Shown: positions 16,793 through 25,687, numbered from the stretch's first letter. The stretch is 64,000 nucleotides of DNA from Comamonas sp. JUb58 (GCF_004364775.1 NZ_SOAL01000003.1:186001-250000), one strand, 5' to 3'. Program-made: numbers and translations. Notes: generated by a model not told the origin, from the letters alone.

Positions 16793-18127
16793 ATGAAACC
16801 GATCCAAGTAGGCTTGTTGGGCATCGGCACCGTCGGTAGCGGTGTCTTCAACGTGTTGCAACGTAACCATGACGAAATTCGCCGCCGCGCTGGCCGCGAT
16901 ATTGCCGTGACCATGGTGGCCGATCTGGACGAGACCCGTGCGCGCGCCGTGGTGGGTGACCAGGCGGCCGTGGTCAAGGATGCCCGCGAAGTGATCGCCA
17001 ATCCCGACATCGATGTGGTGATCGAGCTGATCGGCGGCTACGGCGTGGCCAAGACCCTGGTGCTGGAGGCGATTGCCGCCGGCAAGCATGTGGTGACGGC
17101 CAACAAGGCCCTGCTGGCCGTGCACGGCTCGGAGATCTTCAAGGCTGCCGCCGACAAGGGCGTGATGGTGGCCTACGAAGCGGCCGTGGCCGGTGGCATC
17201 CCGATCATCAAGGCGCTGCGCGAAGGCCTGACCGCCAACCAGATCCAGTGGATTGCCGGCATCATCAATGGCACCACCAACTTCATCCTGTCCGAGATGC
17301 GTGACAAGGGCCTGGACTTTGACGTGGTGCTGAAAGAAGCCCAACGCCTGGGCTACGCCGAAGCTGACCCGACCTTCGACATCGAAGGTGTGGACGCCGC
17401 CCACAAGGCCACCTTGATGAGCGCCATCGCCTTTGGCGTGCCGGTGCAGTTCGACAAGGCCTATGTGGAAGGCATCACCAAGCTGTCGTCCATCGATATC
17501 CGCTACGCCGAGCAGCTGGGCTACCGCATCAAGCTGCTGGGCATCACCAAGCGCACCGACAAGGGCATTGAGCTGCGGGTGCACCCCTCGCTGGTGCCCG
17601 CCAAGCGCCTGATCGCCAATGTGGAAGGCGCGATGAATGCCGTGGTGGTGCATGGCGATGCCGTGGGCACGACCTTGTACTACGGCAAGGGCGCAGGCTC
17701 GGAGCCCACCGCCTCGGCCGTGATCGCCGACCTGGTCGACATCGCCCGCCTGGAAGGCGCCGATGTGGCCCACCGCGTGCCGCCGCTGGCCTTCCAGAGC
17801 AGCACCTTGCGTGAAGCGGGCCAGGAACTGCCCGTGCTGCCGATGGCCGACATCACCACCAGCTACTACCTGCGCATGCGCGTGGCCGATGAAGCAGGTG
17901 TGCTGGCCAAGGTCACCGGCCTGCTCGCCGGCGCCGGTATCAGCATCGATGCGGTGCTGCAGCGCGAAGCCGACGAAATCGGCGGCGAGGGCTCGACCCA
18001 GACCGACCTGATCATCCTGACGCACGAAACGCGCGAAGGCGATATGGACAAGGCACTGGCCGAGATCCAGGGCCTGCCCACCGTGCTGGCACCGATCACC
18101 CGCATCCGCAAGGAAGAGCTGAACTAA
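16793..18127 (+). CDS. hom: Homoserine dehydrogenase
   Basis: Reduces aspartate semialdehyde to homoserine in threonine/methionine synthesis. It has 444 residues and is monofunctional (no aspartokinase part). The N-terminal Rossmann motif is GLLGIGTVGSGVF. The catalytic domain contains VAYEAAVAGGIPIIKALREG, GIINGTTNFILSEM and GYAEADPTFDIEGVDAAHK. A C-terminal ACT domain (about residues 355-440, MRVADEAGVLAKVTGLL) implies feedback control by an amino acid, probably threonine. The ATG at 16793 begins MKPIQVGLLG; the upstream site is weak (AAGAGA). It ends in a strong terminator, which separates it from thrC. Confidence 0.98.
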   Translation: MKPIQVGLLGIGTVGSGVFNVLQRNHDEIRRRAGRDIAVTMVADLDETRARAVVGDQAAVVKDAREVIANPDIDVVIELIGGYGVAKTLVLEAIAAGKHVVTANKALLAVHGSEIFKAAADKGVMVAYEAAVAGGIPIIKALREGLTANQIQWIAGIINGTTNFILSEMRDKGLDFDVVLKEAQRLGYAEADPTFDIEGVDAAHKATLMSAIAFGVPVQFDKAYVEGITKLSSIDIRYAEQLGYRIKLLGITKRTDKGIELRVHPSLVPAKRLIANVEGAMNAVVVHGDAVGTTLYYGKGAGSEPTASAVIADLVDIARLEGADVAHRVPPLAFQSSTLREAGQELPVLPMADITTSYYLRMRVADEAGVLAKVTGLLAGAGISIDAVLQREADEIGGEGSTQTDLIILTHETREGDMDKALAEIQGLPTVLAPITRIRKEELN

Positions 18128-18176
18128 ACAGCTGCTGCGACCACCGCGTCGCAACACCGGGCGCCTGCCGCCCACG

Positions 18177-18215
18177 AACCGCCTGTGGCCCATCCGGCCC
18201 TGGCGGTTTTTTTTT
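18177..18215 (+). terminator. Rho-independent terminator after hom
   Basis: AACCGCC (18177-18183) and GGCGGTT (18202-18208) with an 18-nt loop that can itself pair (GGCC/GGCC), followed by a run of nine T. Strong terminator closing alaA-hom. Confidence 0.9.
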
Positions 18216-18270
18216 CTTTGGGGTCCAACAGCCGCTATAGCGCCCGCATCATTCTGTTACTTGTCGGTAT

Positions 18271-18299
18271 TTGTTCACTTCATTATTTTTATAAATAAT
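18271..18299 (+). promoter_or_regulatory. Candidate promoter of the M48-type peptidase gene
   Basis: TTGTTC (18271-18276), 17-bp spacer, AATAAT (18294-18299, 5 of 6 consensus). The spacer and -10 include an AT-rich perfect 8-bp inverted repeat (CATTATTT, TTAT, AAATAATG; 18281-18300) that could be an operator. It lies about 80 bp before the gene. Confidence 0.5.
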
Positions 18300-18376
18300 G
18301 GCCGCTCACAAACGCAGCGCCCCCGGGCTGGTTCCGGGCGCGCTGCTGATCGATAACAAAGACGGGGAGTTGCACT

Positions 18377-20557
18377 ATGTCGGAAACCGACAAGAAATGG
18401 ATGACGCTGGCCAAGCGCTGGGGGGTGTTGTTTGGGATTCCGCTGCTGATGCTGGCCATCGGCATCTGGCAGTGGTCGCGGGCTGATACGCCAGTGACTG
18501 ATGTGAGCGCGCAGATCGCAGAGTATCAGCAGGTGGTGCACCAGCTCGAAGCGATCGAGGCCGAAAAGCCCGGGCGCCGTGCAACGGTTCGGGACAGCGA
18601 GGGCAAGGAATACCCGGTCTGGAAGGTCAAAAACGAGTACCTGATGGCCATCAAGGACCTGCAAACCCAGGGTATGAATGTCACTACCCGTAACTTGCAG
18701 CCAGTGCTGGCGGGCTGCACCATCGCCTTCAGCGTGCTGGCGCTGCTCTGGTCGGCGCTGGGTGTGGTGTACCAGCGCGGCATGGGGGCCAAGGCCATGC
18801 AGTCGCGGGAGCAGCTGCTCGCCACCTTCCAGAAGGGTCGCAAGCTCTTGCCGACCTACATGGTGGTCATGGTGCTGCTGCTGTTTGGTGCGGCCATCCC
18901 TCTGCTGGTCTACGAGATGATGCCCATCCTGCGCCACCGCAACTACAGCAAGGGCGACATGAAGCTGATGTTCATCCTTGGCGGCCTGGCGCTGTTCTTG
19001 TTGTACTCGGGCTGCAAGGTGCTGATCGATGTCTGGAAGGCATCGCGCAAGCCGCTGGAGAACGAGCCCATCGAGGTGATGGGCCAGACCGTCAGCCGCC
19101 AGCAGGCGCCTGAACTCTGGGCCTTTGTCGACCGCGTGGCCGGCAAGACCGGCGCCGGCATGCCCGATGCGCTGGTGGTGGGCCTGAACGAAGGCTTTTT
19201 TGTGACCGAGCACCCGGTGCAGCTGTCCAACGGCGCCTTGCTGCCCCAGGGCCGCGTGCTCTACCTGCCCTTGCCCTACATGGCCTTTCTCAATGCCGGC
19301 GAAGTCGCCGCCGTGATCGGCCACGAACTGGGCCACTTCATCGGCGAAGACACGCTCTACAGCCAGCGCTTCTCGCCCATCTACAGCGCCACCATCCACC
19401 ATCTGGTGGCCATCAGTGGCGGCGAGCGGCATGAGGAGTCCTGGATGGACATCCTGCGCCGCCCAGCCACCTTGTTTGGCGAGATGTTTCTGGACAGCTT
19501 CCACGAAGCAGTGCGCTACTGGAGCCGCAAGCGCGAACTGGCCGCCGATGCGGTGGGCGCGCAGGTGGTGAGCCCGCAGGCCGTCGCCTCGTCCTTGCTG
19601 CGCATCAGCGCGCTGGCGCCGCATGTGGATGAGGCCCTGCAGGCCAACTGGGACCGGGGCGAGACGGTCGAAGGCGGTGTGCTGGGCCATGTGCGCCAGC
19701 TGGTGGCCGCCAAGGGCATGACCGACCCGAGCGAGCACCTGGACAAGCGCCAGGCCCACCCCACCGACACCCACCCCGAGCTGGCCGAGCGCCTGGCTGC
19801 GCTGGGTGTGCCCGTCAGCCCCGAGTTGCTGGCCCGCGCCATGGATGCCCAGGGCAGCCAGCTGCTGCAGGAGTTTGGCCTGGAGCAGGGCGCTCCTGCC
19901 GCCAGCAGCCGCACCCTGGCCGGGTCGGTCGCACCGGCCCCGGTTGCCGATTTGAATGCGGCCTTGCAAAACGAGCTCAGCAGCGCAGCAGCGGCCAACC
20001 GCAGCGCGAAGCTGGTGGAGTTGCGCGAGATCGCGGCGCTGGCCACACCAGAGACGGTGATCCATGAGCGCTCGGTCTTCATGATGGCCTTGTTCGGCTT
20101 TCTGGCCCTGGCCTGCTTTGGCGGGGCGGTGGCCTTGTTCATGGCGGGCCTGCATGTGGCGGTCGGTGCAGGTGTGCTGGCCGGTGGTCTGGTCTGCCTG
20201 TGGGTGGCGCGGCTGTTCTGGCGCGATGGCCAGAGCCCGGCCATGGTGCTGCAGCCTGCGGGTGTGCGCCTCTTCAACGCGCAGGAACTGTTGCCCTGGT
20301 CGGCAATCGATGATTTCGAGTTCAACCAGGCCAACCACATGCTCACCGTCATCATGGCCCTGGAGCCCGGTGTGCAGCCGCCCGCCATGGGTGTGGGCAA
20401 GCGCCGCGCCCAGTTCCAGAAGAAAAAGCAGCGCGTGGTGGTGATGCTCAAGGGCGTCAAGAAGATGAAGAACCAGGCCTTTGCCGAGCTGGTGGTGAAC
20501 CAGTGGCGCGCCTACTATGCCCGCCAGGAACTGGCGCGCATGGGTGAGCAGGCCTGA
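18377..20557 (+). CDS. Membrane-bound M48-type zinc metallopeptidase
   Basis: A 726-residue membrane protein with a gluzincin peptidase core. Zinc ligands are His316 and His320 in VIGHELGHFIGED, with the third ligand Glu387 in SRKRELAADAVGA, the M48 pattern. Hydrophobic segments lie at about 15-34, 108-130, 156-177 and 193-213 before the peptidase, and two more at about 566-605 after it. A basic Lys-rich C-terminal region follows (GVGKRRAQFQKKKQRVVVM). This is much larger than HtpX (about 290 residues), so a membrane quality-control role is only an inference. The ATG at 18377 has GGGGAGT six bases upstream. It sits alone between hom and thrC, with its own promoter and terminators on both sides. 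Confidence 0.88.
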   Translation: MSETDKKWMTLAKRWGVLFGIPLLMLAIGIWQWSRADTPVTDVSAQIAEYQQVVHQLEAIEAEKPGRRATVRDSEGKEYPVWKVKNEYLMAIKDLQTQGMNVTTRNLQPVLAGCTIAFSVLALLWSALGVVYQRGMGAKAMQSREQLLATFQKGRKLLPTYMVVMVLLLFGAAIPLLVYEMMPILRHRNYSKGDMKLMFILGGLALFLLYSGCKVLIDVWKASRKPLENEPIEVMGQTVSRQQAPELWAFVDRVAGKTGAGMPDALVVGLNEGFFVTEHPVQLSNGALLPQGRVLYLPLPYMAFLNAGEVAAVIGHELGHFIGEDTLYSQRFSPIYSATIHHLVAISGGERHEESWMDILRRPATLFGEMFLDSFHEAVRYWSRKRELAADAVGAQVVSPQAVASSLLRISALAPHVDEALQANWDRGETVEGGVLGHVRQLVAAKGMTDPSEHLDKRQAHPTDTHPELAERLAALGVPVSPELLARAMDAQGSQLLQEFGLEQGAPAASSRTLAGSVAPAPVADLNAALQNELSSAAAANRSAKLVELREIAALATPETVIHERSVFMMALFGFLALACFGGAVALFMAGLHVAVGAGVLAGGLVCLWVARLFWRDGQSPAMVLQPAGVRLFNAQELLPWSAIDDFEFNQANHMLTVIMALEPGVQPPAMGVGKRRAQFQKKKQRVVVMLKGVKKMKNQAFAELVVNQWRAYYARQELARMGEQA

Positions 20558-20578
20558 CCGCCGTTTCTCAACTCCGCC

Positions 20579-20607
20579 AAGCCTCGGACCTGGTCCGGGG
20601 CTTTTTT
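20579..20607 (+). terminator. Rho-independent terminator after the M48 gene
   Basis: AAGCCTCGGACC / GGTCCGGGGCTT with one G-T pair, followed by a T6 run, about 20 bp after the stop. It insulates thrC from the peptidase gene. Confidence 0.88.
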
Positions 20608-20764
20608 ATGCCTGCGGCGGCCATCGGTGTCGAAGCCTGGCCGCTGCTGCCAGCTGCTGTGCCCCACATTCCTGCGCAAGCTGTGCCAGTACTGGCGACT
20701 GCAGGATAATAGGTAGTTGCTCCTTGCCCGTGAGCGGGCTGTGTCCACTTATTTCGCACCCTCC

Positions 20765-22189
20765 ATGCTGTATCTCTCCACGCGCGGCCATGCCGAACAA
20801 AAACGTTTTTGCGACATTTTGCTCGAGGGCCTGGCGCCCGATGGCGGTCTGTACATGCCGGTGCAGTACCCGCAGATTGACGATGCCAAGCTGACAGAAC
20901 TGCGCGAGACGCTGCAGAACCAGGGCTATGCCGCGCTGGCGTTCGAGATCCTGTCGCTGTACATCGACGACATCCCCGCAGAGGACCTGCGCGCGCTGTG
21001 CAACAAGACCTATACCGAAGCGGTGTTCGGCACGGCGGCGATTGTGCCGGTGCGCCAGCTCGAAGGCCAGCTGATGATCGAGGCGCTCTCCAATGGCCCG
21101 ACCTTGGCCTTCAAGGACATGGCCATGCAGCTGCTGGGCAACCTGTTCGAGTACGAACTGGCGCGCCGTGGCGAAGAGCTCAATATTCTGGGTGCCACCA
21201 GTGGCGACACCGGCAGCGCGGCGGAATACGCGATGCGTGGCAAAAAGGGCGTGCGCGTATTCATGACCAGCCCGCATGGCCGCATGAGCCCCTTCCAGCA
21301 GGCACAGATGTTCAGCCTGCAGGACGAGAACATCCACAACATCGCCATCGAAGGCGTGTTTGACGACTGCCAGGACATCGTCAAGGCGGTCAGCAATGAC
21401 CACGCCTTCAAGGCGCAGTACAAGATCGGTACCGTCAACTCCATCAACTGGGCGCGCTTGCTGGCCCAGGTGGTCTACTACTTTGCCGGCTACCTGCAGG
21501 CCACCAGCCAGAACAGCGAGAAGGTGAGCTTCACGGTGCCAAGCGGCAACTTTGGCAATGTCTGCGCCGGCCATGTGGCACGCCAGATGGGCCTGCCGAT
21601 TGCCAAGCTGGTGGTGGCCACCAACGAGAACGACGTGCTGGACGAATTCTTCCGCACCGGTGTCTACCAGGTGCGTGGCGCTGCCCACACCTTCGAGACC
21701 TCCAGCCCGTCGATGGACATCTCCAAGGCCAGCAACTTCGAGCGCTTTGTGTTCGACCTGGTGGGCCGCGATGGCGCGCGCCTGCAGCAGCTGTTCTCGC
21801 AAGGCGTGGCCAAAGAGGGCCGCTTTGACCTGCAGGCCGATCCGGCCTTCAAGGATGCGGCAGGCCGCTATGGCTTTGTCAGCGGCAAGAGCAGCCATGC
21901 CGACCGCCTGGCCACCATCCAGGACACCTACCAGCGCCTGGGCCAGATGATTGACACCCACACCGCCGATGGCGTGAAGGTGGCGCGCGAGCACCTGGGT
22001 GCCGAGCCGATGATCGTGCTGGAAACCGCCTTGCCGATCAAGTTTGCCGCCACTATCGAAGAGGCCCTGGGCCGCCTGCCAGAGCGCCCGGCCAAGTTTG
22101 ACGGCATCGAAGACCTGCCCAAGCGCGTGGTCGTGATGCCTGCTGATGTGGACCAGGTCAAGACCTATATCAAGGACCACTGCCGCTGA
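20765..22189 (+). CDS. thrC: Threonine synthase
   Basis: PLP enzyme converting O-phosphohomoserine to threonine. The 474-residue protein is the long (fungal/gamma-proteobacterial-like) type. The start MLYLSTRGHAEQKRFCDILLEG and ILLEGLAPDGGLYMPVQYP are typical. PLP Lys117 is in GPTLAFKDMAMQLLGN, and the PLP phosphate site is near GATSGDTGSAAEYAM. The ATG at 20765 is preferred over an upstream in-frame start at 20717, because homologues begin here; neither has a good ribosome-binding site. Functionally it follows hom in the pathway but is separated from it by an unrelated gene and two terminators. Confidence 0.98.
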   Translation: MLYLSTRGHAEQKRFCDILLEGLAPDGGLYMPVQYPQIDDAKLTELRETLQNQGYAALAFEILSLYIDDIPAEDLRALCNKTYTEAVFGTAAIVPVRQLEGQLMIEALSNGPTLAFKDMAMQLLGNLFEYELARRGEELNILGATSGDTGSAAEYAMRGKKGVRVFMTSPHGRMSPFQQAQMFSLQDENIHNIAIEGVFDDCQDIVKAVSNDHAFKAQYKIGTVNSINWARLLAQVVYYFAGYLQATSQNSEKVSFTVPSGNFGNVCAGHVARQMGLPIAKLVVATNENDVLDEFFRTGVYQVRGAAHTFETSSPSMDISKASNFERFVFDLVGRDGARLQQLFSQGVAKEGRFDLQADPAFKDAAGRYGFVSGKSSHADRLATIQDTYQRLGQMIDTHTADGVKVAREHLGAEPMIVLETALPIKFAATIEEALGRLPERPAKFDGIEDLPKRVVVMPADVDQVKTYIKDHCR

Positions 22190-22261
22190 ACCGGCTAAGC
22201 TGCCGCCATCGCCTCGTGCCTGGATGCCGAGGCCGGCAGTGGATTCATCAAGGAGGCGGGT

Positions 22262-22822
22262 ATGCAGGTGGTGTGTTTTGCAGGCTATTCCGGCAGTGGC
22301 AAGACGACCTTGATCGAGCAGGTCATCCCGGTGCTGATCGCGCAGGGCCAGCAGGTGTCGGTCATCAAGCATGCCCACCACCGCTTTGACATCGACACCC
22401 CCGGCAAGGACACCTGGCGCCACCGCCAGGCCGGCGCCTACGAGGTGCTGGCCGCCTCCGACCAGCGCGTGGTGCTGATGCGCGAGCTGCCCCAGACGCA
22501 GGAGCCCGATGTGCATGCGCTGATCGCCCAGCTCGACAGCCAGGTGGACTGGGTGCTGGTGGAAGGCTTCAAGGACTGCGACCTGCCCAAGCTGGAGGTG
22601 CTGGCCAATGCGCCAGAGGCCAACGGCAAGGCGCCGCTCTATCCGCAGGATGCGGCCGTGCAGGCGGTGGTGCTGTCGCCCGCCCGCCAGCTGCTGCCCG
22701 CCACGGCCTTGCCGCAGCTGCCCCGCGATACCCCTGCCGACGTGGCCCAGTGGCTGCTGGCGCACAGCGCCCGCTTTGCCTATACCCCGCCCTGTGTATT
22801 TGCGATCGATACCGCCGGCTGA
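22262..22822 (+). CDS. mobB: Molybdopterin-guanine dinucleotide biosynthesis adapter MobB
   Basis: GTP-binding protein assisting MobA in attaching GMP to molybdopterin. It has 186 residues. It begins with a P-loop, FAGYSGSGKTTLIEQVIPVL (Lys13), and contains VSVIKHAHHRFDIDTPGKD, the MobB signature, and DWVLVEGFKDCDLPKLEV. The ATG at 22262 has AAGGAGG upstream. It heads mobB-moeA-moaD-(moaE), 59 bp before moeA. Certain as to family. Confidence 0.95.
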   Translation: MQVVCFAGYSGSGKTTLIEQVIPVLIAQGQQVSVIKHAHHRFDIDTPGKDTWRHRQAGAYEVLAASDQRVVLMRELPQTQEPDVHALIAQLDSQVDWVLVEGFKDCDLPKLEVLANAPEANGKAPLYPQDAAVQAVVLSPARQLLPATALPQLPRDTPADVAQWLLAHSARFAYTPPCVFAIDTAG

Positions 22823-22881
22823 GCGGGCCGTAGCTATGTTCGGCCCGCCTGGAGGCGGCCGACAACCCAAGGAATGATTGA

Positions 22882-24114
22882 ATGAACAGCCAGCCCCGTC
22901 CCCCCCTGAAATCACTCGATGCCGCCCTGGCCGAGCTGCTTGCCTATGCCCAGCCGCTGGAAGGCCAGGAGCTGCTGGACAGCTTTGATGCCGACGGCCG
23001 CGTGCTGGCGCAGGCCCTGGTCGCTGGCTTGCAGGTGCCGCCTTTCGACAACAGCGCGATGGATGGCTATGCGCTGCGCGCCGCCGACCTGAGCGGGCCC
23101 GAGCTGGCCCTGCCGGTCAGCCAGCGCATTGCAGCGGGCAGCATCGGCGAGCCCCTGGCTGTCGGCACCGCCGCCCGCATCTTTACCGGGGCGGCCGTGC
23201 CCGCGGGCGCCGATGCCGTGGTGATGCAGGAAGAATGCAGCCTGCTGGACGATGGCCGGGTGCAGGTCAATGCGGCGGTCAAGGCAGGGCAGAACATCCG
23301 CAAAAGTGGCGAAGACATGCAGCTGGGCAGCACGGTGCTGACCGCCGGCACGCGCCTGGGCCCTGCCGAGCTGGGCCTGGCTGCCAGCATGGGCTGCGCG
23401 CGTTTGCCAGTGGCGCGCCGCCCGCGCGTGGCCTTGTTCTCCACTGGTGATGAGCTGGTCATGCCCGGCGATGTGGCGCCGCAGGACTTGCCCGCCGGCA
23501 GCATCTACAACAGCAACCGCTTCTTTTTGCGCGCCATGCTCCAGCGCCTGGGTTGCGAGGTGCGTGATCTGGGCATCGTGCCCGACAGCTACGAGGCCAC
23601 CGTGGCCGCGCTGCAGGCGGCGGCGCAGCACAGCGACCTGGTGCTGACCAGCGGCGGTGTGTCGGTGGGTGAGGAAGACCACATCAAGCCAGCCGTGCAG
23701 GCCTTGGGCAGCCTTGATCTCTGGGCCATTGCCATCAAGCCGGGCAAGCCCTTTGCCTATGGCCGGGTGGGCCAGGCCCATTTCATCGGTCTGCCGGGCA
23801 ACCCCGTCTCCAGCTTTGTGACCTTTGCGCTCCTGGTGCGGCCTTTTCTGCTGCGCTTGCAAGGCGTGCAGGCGCTGGCCCCGCAGGCCATCGATATGCG
23901 CGCCGATTTTGACTGGCCGCGTGCCGACAAGCGCCGCGAGTTTTTGCGGGTGCGCCTGAATGCCCAAGGCGGTCTGGAGCGTTTTGCCAACCAGGGCTCC
24001 GGCGTGCTGACCTCGGCCGTCTGGGCCGATGGCCTGGTCGACAACCCGCCCGGCCAGACCATTGCGCAGGGCGATACCGTGCGCTTTGTGCCCTTTGCCC
24101 AGCTGCTGGGCTGA
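22882..24114 (+). CDS. moeA: Molybdopterin molybdenumtransferase MoeA
   Basis: Inserts molybdate into adenylylated molybdopterin. It has 410 residues. Domain signs in order: FDNSAMDGYALRAADL near residue 55, the insert-type domain with IFTGAAVPAGADAVVMQE, the MogA-like domain with ALFSTGDELV, NSNRFFLRAMLQRLG, LTSGGVSVGEEDHIK, and GLPGNPVSSFVTF, then the C-terminal beta domain. The ATG at 22882 has AAGGAATG upstream. It is 16 bp before moaD, clearly one operon. Certain. Confidence 0.97.
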   Translation: MNSQPRPPLKSLDAALAELLAYAQPLEGQELLDSFDADGRVLAQALVAGLQVPPFDNSAMDGYALRAADLSGPELALPVSQRIAAGSIGEPLAVGTAARIFTGAAVPAGADAVVMQEECSLLDDGRVQVNAAVKAGQNIRKSGEDMQLGSTVLTAGTRLGPAELGLAASMGCARLPVARRPRVALFSTGDELVMPGDVAPQDLPAGSIYNSNRFFLRAMLQRLGCEVRDLGIVPDSYEATVAALQAAAQHSDLVLTSGGVSVGEEDHIKPAVQALGSLDLWAIAIKPGKPFAYGRVGQAHFIGLPGNPVSSFVTFALLVRPFLLRLQGVQALAPQAIDMRADFDWPRADKRREFLRVRLNAQGGLERFANQGSGVLTSAVWADGLVDNPPGQTIAQGDTVRFVPFAQLLG

Positions 24115-24130
24115 GCGAGGGGAGAATGTG

Positions 24131-24391
24131 ATGACTTTGAAAACCGTACAACTGCGCTATTTCGCTGCCATCCGCGAGGCCATTGGCCATGGCAGCGAGG
24201 CCTTTGCCACCGATGCCAGCACCGTCGCCGAGCTGCGCGATGCCTTGCTGGCCCGGGGTGAGCCTTATGCCAGCTGCCTGGCCCGGGGGCGTGTGCTGCG
24301 CATTGCCGTCAACCAGGCGCTCAGCGATGAGAGCGCGGCGCTGGAAGCGGGTGCCGAGGTGGCGTTTTTTCCGCCGGTGACGGGCGGTTAA
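24131..24391 (+). CDS. moaD: Molybdopterin synthase sulfur carrier subunit MoaD
   Basis: Ubiquitin-like small subunit of molybdopterin synthase; its C-terminal glycine is thiocarboxylated and donates sulfur through MoaE. The 86-residue protein has the expected beta-grasp strings (VQLRYFAAIREAIG) and ends VAFFPPVTGG with the required GlyGly. The ATG at 24131 is directly preceded by an in-frame GTG; AGGGGAG lies 7-12 bases upstream. It is separated from its partner moaE by two small genes on the opposite strand. Confidence 0.95.
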   Translation: MTLKTVQLRYFAAIREAIGHGSEAFATDASTVAELRDALLARGEPYASCLARGRVLRIAVNQALSDESAALEAGAEVAFFPPVTGG

Positions 24392-24397
24392 GCGCGC

Positions 24398-24736
24398 TTA
24401 GGCGGCGCCATCTTCTGCGGGGCTGGGCAGCAGCAGCTCGGGCGCCTTCCATTCCAGCAGCTCAGCCAGGCGCAGCACCACCCAGCGTGCTTCCTCGGCG
24501 CTGATGCCGGCATCTGGTGTTTGCAAACCGCTGTAGATGGTCTGCAGGATGGCGCTCTCGGACGGGGCGCTTTGGTGGTAGAGGATCTGCGCCTGCTCTA
24601 CCAGCATCTGCGCCAGGTCTTCGCAGAGCTCATAGCGCTGGGCGATCTCATCGAGCGGCTGGCGCAGGCGCTGGTTGCGGCCCTGGAACAGGGCGATGAA
24701 GGAATCAGGGACAAAGATCTGGCTGCCGTCTTGCAT
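24398..24736 (-). CDS. Conserved hypothetical protein (opposite strand within the moa locus)
   Basis: A 112-residue, mostly helical acidic protein with no signal or membrane segment. It begins MQDGSQIFVPDSFIALFQ and contains EIAQRYELCEDLAQMLVEQA. I do not recognise a domain with confidence. It lies head-in between moaD and moaE on the opposite strand, ending 6 bp from the moaD stop (convergent). The first residues PDSFIAL look like a conserved family start, so the gene is probably real. No ribosome-binding site is clear. Function unknown. Confidence 0.7.
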   Translation of the reverse strand: MQDGSQIFVPDSFIALFQGRNQRLRQPLDEIAQRYELCEDLAQMLVEQAQILYHQSAPSESAILQTIYSGLQTPDAGISAEEARWVVLRLAELLEWKAPELLLPSPAEDGAA

Positions 24737-24762
24737 GGGAGTGGCTCAGGTGGTGTGCGTGT

Positions 24763-25014
24763 TCAGGGCGTAAAGCGCTTTTCGAAGCGGGCCACATCTT
24801 CTTGCAGCTCAAAGGTCACCACCTGGCCCATTTTGCGGTCGCTCTCGCGGCAGGCGGCATAGACGCTGGTCCGGCCTTCAAGGTCCATCGCCGGGATGTC
24901 GATGATCGCGTAAGGGTAGGGAACGAAGACATGGTGCTCGAACACAATGCGGTGCAGATTGCGCGGATTGGGGTAGAGCAGGAAGCCGTGGGCATTCAGG
25001 GTCTGACTGGGCAT
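24763..25014 (-). CDS. Conserved hypothetical protein (opposite strand within the moa locus)
   Basis: An 83-residue protein, read from the ATG at complement 25012-25014 (MPSQTLNAHGFLLYPNPRN). A longer frame exists upstream, but its extra residues look random. Notable strings are HHVFVPYPYAIIDIPAMDLEGR and SVYAACRESDRKMGQVVTFEL, suggesting a small beta-rich domain. It is 26 bp upstream of the other minus-strand gene and likely cotranscribed with it. No family recognised. The gap 25015-25214 holds no further gene that I can support. Confidence 0.65.
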   Translation of the reverse strand: MPSQTLNAHGFLLYPNPRNLHRIVFEHHVFVPYPYAIIDIPAMDLEGRTSVYAACRESDRKMGQVVTFELQEDVARFEKRFTP

Positions 25015-25214
25015 GGAAAGCATCCAAAGAGAAAACAGGTCATGCAAGCGCGTGGGCAGGCGCCGGAATGCGGGCATTCCAGCAGCCCAAAACTTGCAGA
25101 GGGCCACCAGTGTGCCGCAATCGCGAAGCTGGGGTGGCCCGCCATGGTTTGCAGCCGGGCCCGGCGGGCATGCTAGGCTTCGGTTCTTGATGCTTTTTTT
25201 GCCGAGACGCCGCC

Positions 25215-25685
25215 ATGTTGCACACCCATATCGCCGTACAGACCGCTGACTTTGATGTGAGCGAGGAGCTGCGCCTGCTGCGCGCCGCCGACGGCCGCAT
25301 TGGCGCAGTCTGCAGCTTTGTCGGCACCGTGCGCGACCGCAATGCGGGCAGCCAAGTGGCCACGATGGAGCTGGAGCACTACCCCGGCATGACGGAGAAA
25401 TCGATTGCCCAGATCGTCGAGGCCACCAGCCAGCGCTTTGACATCTTTGGCGCCCGCGTCATCCACCGCGTGGGGCTGCTGTCGCCTGGCGACCAGATTG
25501 TGCTGGTCGCCGTCTCTTCGGCGCACAGGGGGGAGAGCTTCCAGGCCTGCGAGTTCTTGATGGACTACCTCAAGACCGAGGCGCCGTTCTGGAAGAAGGA
25601 AGACACGCCTGAGGGCGCACGCTGGGTCGATGCCCGCGTCAGCGACGAAGCCGCGATGGCGCGCTGGGGCCTGCCCAAGCGCTGA
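25215..25685 (+). CDS. moaE: Molybdopterin synthase catalytic subunit MoaE
   Basis: Large subunit that transfers sulfur from MoaD thiocarboxylate to precursor Z (cPMP). It has 156 residues. Signatures: GAVCSFVGTVRDRN, ELEHYPGMTEKSI, VIHRVGLLSPGDQIVLVAV, SAHRGESFQACEFLMDYLK and APFWKKED with the active-site lysines (127-128). The ATG at 25215 follows GAGACG. It is divergent from the two hypothetical genes and has its own leader, so it may not be cotranscribed with moaD. Certain. Confidence 0.97.
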   Translation: MLHTHIAVQTADFDVSEELRLLRAADGRIGAVCSFVGTVRDRNAGSQVATMELEHYPGMTEKSIAQIVEATSQRFDIFGARVIHRVGLLSPGDQIVLVAVSSAHRGESFQACEFLMDYLKTEAPFWKKEDTPEGARWVDARVSDEAAMARWGLPKR

Positions 25686-25687
25686 CA

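Noticed and set aside
18275..20338. 687-codon minus-strand frame across the M48 peptidase gene
   Set aside because: His/Gln/Gly/Ala-rich translation typical of antisense GC-skewed frames; the plus strand carries the zinc motif and a proper start.
20606..22915. 769-codon minus-strand frame across thrC and mobB
   Set aside because: It spans two well-identified genes on the other strand and its translation has no recognisable domain.
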